Positions 59,621 through 64,000 of a stretch of 64,000 nucleotides of DNA are shown here, in pieces. Each line of letters opens with the position of its first letter. Within the stretch, counting starts at the first letter, position 1. A program made the position numbers and the translations under genes. The notes beneath the pieces are model-generated. The model did no database searches. It was not told where the DNA came from and saw only the letters and a list, made by a program, of their open reading frames with translations. Origin of the DNA: Planctomycetota bacterium (GTDB taxonomy: Bacteria; Planctomycetota; Planctomycetia; Pirellulales; Pirellulaceae); contig JAFLCP010000010.1 of assembly GCA_017303505.1 (NCBI GenBank), positions 19,403 through 83,402 on the forward strand, read 5' to 3'.

Positions 59621-60746
59621 ATTACATCCCTCAGTCAGACGCTTGCCCAATCATCATTGCGTTTCACCAAATCAGTCTTTGATGGAGTGCCAAGTTGTAA
59701 GATACGATTCTTGATCAAAACGGAAGTCGCCAAAGGGGATCGCGACGTATCGGGCTGAATGCGAAGCTTCGGCATTACATTTTGAAGGATGTTTGCCAGA
59801 CGACCGACTTCAATATGCTAACTCAGGAATTAGTCGCTTGTCAAAGTCGTCGAAATCCTCCATGAGCATCGAAACGCACCTCGAGGATTTTACTGATTCC
59901 CGTACTCCAAACGTTTTCTAATCTACCATTAATGTTGTCTTCATCTCTATGCGCGGTTGCGGATAACTTACTGAGCGATTAGGCGTTCATAGTAGTGGCC
60001 TGTGCAGCTTGGAACCATTAGTTGTAGGATGCGTTGCTGATTTCAATCGAACCAAAGCATCAAGACTAGGAGGTGGCCTAAAAGAAGCGAATACTGAAAA
60101 TGGAGTACTGGACATTCCTTGATGCCATTGTACATGTTCCCTGATAGATTCTCAGCCAAGGCAGACGACCCGTTTACAGACTGCTTAATTGGACGGGCTA
60201 CACCTCCGCGATCCTTCGCCTGTGTAACAAACTGGATTTGTTATGAACCCACGTTAGCTGTGAAAGGGGCAAACATAGGCGTTGTGTTCGCGGTTGGACG
60301 CCGCATGCCGCAACACTGGAAGCATAGACTGGATGGGATACTTCAATGATGAAAAATGATACGCTTGAGATCCTCAATTACCAACGGTGTACTGGGGGCA
60401 TCCGCGCAAAAATCCTAAGCCAATCGGTTAGCTTTCGCTTGTTTTTGGGTCCAGGACTTGGGGAGACTGGAGATGATCTATGGAATCCTCTCTTAGGCAA
60501 AGGGGCGTTGGCATCGATTTGTCGAATCGAACACAAAAAGTGGACAAGATTTGATGGGAAAGAGGTAGGGCGGTAATATGTTCTGGAAAAAAGCGGGCGT
60601 AAAAAGGTCATGTCGTGCGCGGCAACATTGGAGTAAGTGCTGCCGTGCCCCAAGTTCTATGCAATAGTATTGAAAATCGCTGTGGAACGAAAGCAATTCG
60701 TTCCGTACTAACGCAGTTGAAAGCGTGGATCATCGGAGACGAAAAT
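59621..60746 (+). other. Long intergenic stretch without a supportable gene
   Basis: About 1.1 kb. Two short plus-strand frames (60119-60349 and 60346-60576) overlap by ATGA but have no motif, poor ribosome binding sites and codon use unlike the flanking genes. The region may contain the promoter of the sigma-kinase pair. No RNA genes seen. Confidence 0.4.
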
Positions 60747-61304
60747 ATGTTATCCACCTCTGTCAATTTACTTTCAAGGGTTCAACAACGGGACGATGAA
60801 GCCGCGTGGGATCGATTTGTTACGTTGTATTCACCCCTTTTATTCCTATGGGTTAAACGAACGGGTCTCGGCTATCAAGATTGCGAAGATATCGTTCAGC
60901 GAGTCTTTTTGAAGCTAATCAATAAGCTTCCCTTCTTCGATTATGCCCCTGCCAAAGGACAATTTCGATCGTGGCTTTATACGATTACCATCAATGAGTG
61001 TCGTTTGCGATTTCGTAAACTTGGGCTGGAGCGGGAATTGCAAAATCGCTTGACCGATTTAGAACGACCTGAGGTCAAAAGCCAATGGGAGCTTGAATAC
61101 GAAGAATGGCTTATTCAGCGGGCTTTACAGCTTATTGCCAGTGAATTTGAGGAAGTGACCATGAATGCTTGTCTCATGACCGCTCGTGATGGGATGGCGA
61201 CCGCGGAGGTCGCCGAAAAACTTGGAATCAGTGCCGGCGCTGTTTATATTGCGAAATCTAGAGTCCTGCGTAGATTACGCGAAATTTTGGATGGTTTGCT
61301 GTGA
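60747..61304 (+). CDS. ECF-type RNA polymerase sigma factor
   Basis: The 185-aa protein shows region 2 (AAWDRFVTLYSPLLFLWVKR, YQDCEDIVQRVFLKLINKL, FRSWLYTITINECRLRFRK) and region 4 (MATAEVAEKLGISAGAVYIA, KSRVLRRLREILD). The leader with FVTLYSPLLFLWVKRTGL is typical of planctomycete ECF factors that precede kinase genes. GGAG about 9 nt before ATG 60747 fixes the start; the earlier frame is not protein-like. A kinase-FGE gene follows 82 bp later and is presumably in the same transcription unit, which would couple phosphorylation to sigma activity (inference). Confidence 0.92.
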   Translation: MLSTSVNLLSRVQQRDDEAAWDRFVTLYSPLLFLWVKRTGLGYQDCEDIVQRVFLKLINKLPFFDYAPAKGQFRSWLYTITINECRLRFRKLGLERELQNRLTDLERPEVKSQWELEYEEWLIQRALQLIASEFEEVTMNACLMTARDGMATAEVAEKLGISAGAVYIAKSRVLRRLREILDGLL

Positions 61305-61386
61305 ACGCTGATTGCCAACGGTGATCCGTAAGTAGTTTCTGTCTCTTCTTTACAATATCAAAAGTCTTCGTACTTCTCCTTCTATT

Positions 61387-63834
61387 ATGCGACAGATTTC
61401 CTCGTCTGAGTTGTCGGGAAAAATATCGGCTTGTCCAGATGCTCAGCGACTTATCGCCTTCGCGCATGGGCATTTGAATGCGGAAGATTCACGGCAAATA
61501 GAAGTCCATTTGGCACGATGTTTGGCCTGTGTCGAGCGACTGGAGACGTTAGTGCCGCACGCAGATTTCATCCATTCGACTCTTTTGCAGATTATTCGTA
61601 GGTCTAGCACATCAGAGGGAAACAACTCAGCAGACAGGTGCTTTCCAAGCGAAAAAGGGAACGTAACCAACGAGGTTGTGGTTGATGAAGAGTTGATCGC
61701 TTCTTTTTGCAAGGGCGTAAGGGAAGCATTGAAATTGAACCACGCCAATTCCCTCGATCACGAATTAGGATGGTTACCGCAAAGTAGTGACCCGTCTTCC
61801 ATAGGGCAACTTGGGCGATATCGGGTCCTTAAAATTCTCGGTAGCGGTGGAATGGGGATCGTACTTGAAGCAGTGGACGAAGCGCTTCACCGTTCGGTTG
61901 CCGTGAAAGTCATGTTAGAGTTCCGTCGCCAAAGTGCAGCGATGCGTTCACGTTTCCAGCGCGAAGCACAGCTAGTTGCCTCGCTACGGCACTCGCACAT
62001 CGTGACTATTCACGATATCGGATTCGAAGGCGAAATCCCCTATTTCGTCATGGAAAAATTGGAAGGTGAGACGTTGGCAACATTGTTGGAATGCCGAGGA
62101 CAACTTCCTGTGGAGGATGTATTGGAGATTGCTTTACAGGTCGCTGAAGGATTGGCATATGCTCACTCCCAAGGCCTGTTGCATCGCGATTTGAAGCCTT
62201 CCAACATTTGGATCGAAAGTTGGTCCGTTGATTCCAAAATTGCAAAATTGATCGACTTCGGTTTAGCGATTAAACGAGACGTTGACGAAGAGTGGGGTGC
62301 ATCGGGTGAATTGTTGGGAACGCCACTGTTCATGTCACCAGAGCAAGCTAGTGGTAGACCGCTGGACGAGCGATCGGACATTTTTTCTTTAGGATGCATT
62401 CTCTATTTTGCGCTCAGTGGCCAAATTCCGCATCCGGGGTCAACGATGATCGAGGTGCTGCAGTCGTTGGCCAACACCCAACCTGTGTCATTGAATAGCC
62501 TATGTTCTGGTGTGCCAAATAGTTTGGTAAACCTCGTGGAAGCCATGTTGGAAAAGGACCCACTGAAGCGGCCTGCTGCGATGGGTGATGTCATTACATC
62601 GCTGCAGATGATTCAACGTGATTCGGGGGCTGAAGGGAGAGCTAAACCGGCTCGCTACCCAGTCTTGTTAACTTCGTTGGTTCTTTTGTTCTTTGTTGTT
62701 GCCAGCAGCTTGATTTGGTTTGCAAGGAGCGGAAGGAATGTGTTTTTTTCGGGGGAAACACGGCCCACGCTCGCCTCTCATTCGGCGGAAAATAAACAAA
62801 CTAGCGGGAACAAAACACAGGAGTGGTTCGGATGGCCTGTTGAGGCGCCCCAGCCTGCCAATGCCCCTTTCGACGAAAAACAAGCCCAAGAATTTCAAAT
62901 GGCATGGGCTTTGTATCTCGGGGTGCCCGTTGAATATGTTGATCCTTTCGGACAACGATTTAGTCTGATTCCACCGGGAGAGTTTTTGATGGGAACCAGT
63001 CTGGAGGATGTAAGTACTATCCAAGCTGAAATGCAGTCTATCGCCGATCGTATGCCCAAAGGGAGATTTCTGTGGGAAGGAAAAGATATGCACTTGCTTT
63101 TGGTGGCTTCCGAATACCCACAGCGACGCATAACTATTACTGAACCGTTTTACCTAGCCATCAATGAAATTACATGCAGCCAATGGGCAAAGTTTGCGGA
63201 GACGGGATATCTCACGGAAGCAGAACGCGATGGCTTTGGAGTGGTATTGGGAAGTGTAGAGGTCCTTACCAAAACGGGACAAGGAAAAAGTTGGCGTACC
63301 TGTTTCGAGTCAGACCGTCCCGATCGAGCTGCACGCTGTATTTCATGGAACGATGTCGAAGCATATGCTAACTACTTAACAAAAGAAACTGGTTTGGCAT
63401 ACCGAATGCCCACCGAAGCGGAGTGGGAGTACGCCTGCCGTGCCGGTACTACAACGAGGTATTATTTTGGCGACAAATTGACATATGAAGATGCGGAAAT
63501 TCTTGATTCGAACTCCAATGTAGGCAAAGTTTGGAGCGTGAGGAGCTTTCGACCGAATGCCTTTGGAATTTACGACATGCACGGCTCGGTCGCTGAGTTG
63601 TGTTTAGATGCTTGGGGCGTGAATGCTGAATCGGTTTCGCAAACCGTAAACCCGGTAAATCGGACCGAAAGCGAGTATCGCGTTCAAAAGGGGATTAATG
63701 GCATACGTGTGCAATCCAATCGGTCCGCAGCACGAATTCCGCAGCCGAAAACAGCCCGTTATGGCGAGCTGGGGGCACGATTACATCTTTCTATGCGGTC
63801 CGTACAGCAACTGATACTCGAGAAAGGGAAATAG
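61387..63834 (+). CDS. Ser/Thr protein kinase fused to a formylglycine-generating-enzyme-like domain
   Basis: The 815-aa protein starts with an anti-sigma-like zinc-finger stretch (EVHLARCLACVERLE, His-Cys-x2-Cys). The kinase domain (about 143-410) has ILGSGGMGIVLEA, Lys in VAVKVM, HRDLKPSN, DFGLAI and GTPLFMSPEQA. A transmembrane helix (about 425-446, LTSLVLLFFVVASSLIWF) separates it from an extracytoplasmic FGE-sulfatase domain (FSLIPPGEFLMGTSLEDV, MPTEAEWEYACRAGTTTRYY, GIYDMHGSVAELCLDAWG). The C-terminal part lacks the usual GGSW and CRxA blocks and reads RVQKGINGIRVQSNRSAARI, so it probably binds rather than oxidises Cys. The sigma factor upstream and the zinc finger suggest sigma-kinase signalling. 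Confidence 0.9.
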   Translation: MRQISSSELSGKISACPDAQRLIAFAHGHLNAEDSRQIEVHLARCLACVERLETLVPHADFIHSTLLQIIRRSSTSEGNNSADRCFPSEKGNVTNEVVVDEELIASFCKGVREALKLNHANSLDHELGWLPQSSDPSSIGQLGRYRVLKILGSGGMGIVLEAVDEALHRSVAVKVMLEFRRQSAAMRSRFQREAQLVASLRHSHIVTIHDIGFEGEIPYFVMEKLEGETLATLLECRGQLPVEDVLEIALQVAEGLAYAHSQGLLHRDLKPSNIWIESWSVDSKIAKLIDFGLAIKRDVDEEWGASGELLGTPLFMSPEQASGRPLDERSDIFSLGCILYFALSGQIPHPGSTMIEVLQSLANTQPVSLNSLCSGVPNSLVNLVEAMLEKDPLKRPAAMGDVITSLQMIQRDSGAEGRAKPARYPVLLTSLVLLFFVVASSLIWFARSGRNVFFSGETRPTLASHSAENKQTSGNKTQEWFGWPVEAPQPANAPFDEKQAQEFQMAWALYLGVPVEYVDPFGQRFSLIPPGEFLMGTSLEDVSTIQAEMQSIADRMPKGRFLWEGKDMHLLLVASEYPQRRITITEPFYLAINEITCSQWAKFAETGYLTEAERDGFGVVLGSVEVLTKTGQGKSWRTCFESDRPDRAARCISWNDVEAYANYLTKETGLAYRMPTEAEWEYACRAGTTTRYYFGDKLTYEDAEILDSNSNVGKVWSVRSFRPNAFGIYDMHGSVAELCLDAWGVNAESVSQTVNPVNRTESEYRVQKGINGIRVQSNRSAARIPQPKTARYGELGARLHLSMRSVQQLILEKGK

Positions 63835-63873
63835 TACCTTTGGCCATGGTTCAGGGTTGATTTGGATCGATTT

Positions 63874-64000
63874 TGTCAGCGGGCGCTTAAAAGGGGCCAG
63901 TTAGGGGCGCTTTCAAAAGGGGCCAGTTCGACAAGGAGGTTATCGGTGATTTTCATGGGAAGTACTTTGTTACTTTCCTTGGAGATGCATCGATGGCGAA
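63874..64000 (+). mobile_element. Left end of a probable IS21-like element (cut by window edge)
   Basis: The end starts TGTCAGCGGGCGCTTAAAAG and carries two near-identical repeats, GGGCGCTTAAAAGGGGCCAG plus TT (63881-63902) and GGGCGCTTTCAAAAGGGG plus CCAGTT (63905-63928). A TG terminus followed by multiple internal end repeats is typical of IS21. A strong AAGGAGGT (63933-63940) lies 5 nt before GTG 63946, whose frame is open to the window edge (IFMGSTLLLSLEMHRWR). The transposase itself is not long enough here to confirm. Confidence 0.6.

Noticed and set aside
60119..60576. Two short plus-strand frames joined by an ATGA overlap
   Set aside because: No recognisable motif and weak start signals; overlap may be chance in stop-poor DNA.

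Overview
The window looks like part of a planctomycete chromosome, most likely of the Pirellulaceae type. The evidence is a moderate G+C content by eye, three large membrane-anchored Ser/Thr kinases (two with long C-terminal TPR arrays, one with a formylglycine-generating-enzyme-like domain), four ECF-type sigma factors, and many big secreted or modular enzymes (PhoD-like phosphatase, SASA esterase, beta-helix/LamG protein, esterase-xylanase fusion, PQQ-like propeller). Gene density is loose, with several 300-1100 bp gaps. I saw no rRNA, tRNA or CRISPR array.

Layout. 1-5.3 kb: the start of an ankyrin protein running off the left edge, a secreted SASA/endonuclease-phosphatase fusion, about 1.1 kb without genes, and a secreted HEAT-like protein. 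5.4-6.8 kb: a decayed two-gene minus-strand operon. 6.8-9.6 kb: KptA RNA 2'-phosphotransferase and a membrane-anchored PQQ-like propeller. 9.85-11.8 kb: an AbiE-type (type IV) toxin-antitoxin locus with two palindromic operators, an intact AbiEi antitoxin and a toxin broken by one in-frame amber codon. 12-19 kb: a PhyH dioxygenase, a PhoD-like phosphatase and a 1173-aa kinase-TPR protein.

19-27 kb: a mostly minus-strand group with Pth2-type peptidyl-tRNA hydrolase, an AraC regulator divergent from a VOC/DUF1801 pair, a sigma factor-SDR-DUF1330 cluster and an HEXXH protein, followed by a plus-strand MsrA lipoprotein. 27-34 kb: two sigma-factor operons, an alpha/beta hydrolase, a serine beta-lactamase-family protein, and an IS200-like transposase surrounded by REP-like palindromes. 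33.9-37.1 kb: a tightly coupled GntR-ABC ATPase-permease-thioredoxin operon with a clear promoter and palindrome. 37.4-40.7 kb: a second exporter operon, led by a secreted choloylglycine-hydrolase-family enzyme.

41-50 kb: a large beta-helix protein, a small gene with an internal TGA, two proteins of unknown function, a four-module CE1-CE1-GH10 enzyme and a MarR regulator. 51-64 kb: the second kinase-TPR protein, a sterol-desaturase pseudogene with two stops, an LRR protein, an LCIB-type carbonic-anhydrase-like protein, a secreted unknown, a sigma factor plus kinase-FGE pair, and the left end of a probable IS21-like element at the right edge.

The most striking theme is the number of accessory genes whose reading frame is otherwise intact but carries single stop codons or frameshifts (AbiE toxin, sterol desaturase, the 44.1-kb small gene, the 5.4-6.8-kb operon), next to very long intact genes. 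No single locus is clearly a new defence or metabolic system. The best candidates for follow-up are the AbiE locus, the LCIB-like protein, the ABC-thioredoxin operon and the REP/TnpA element.
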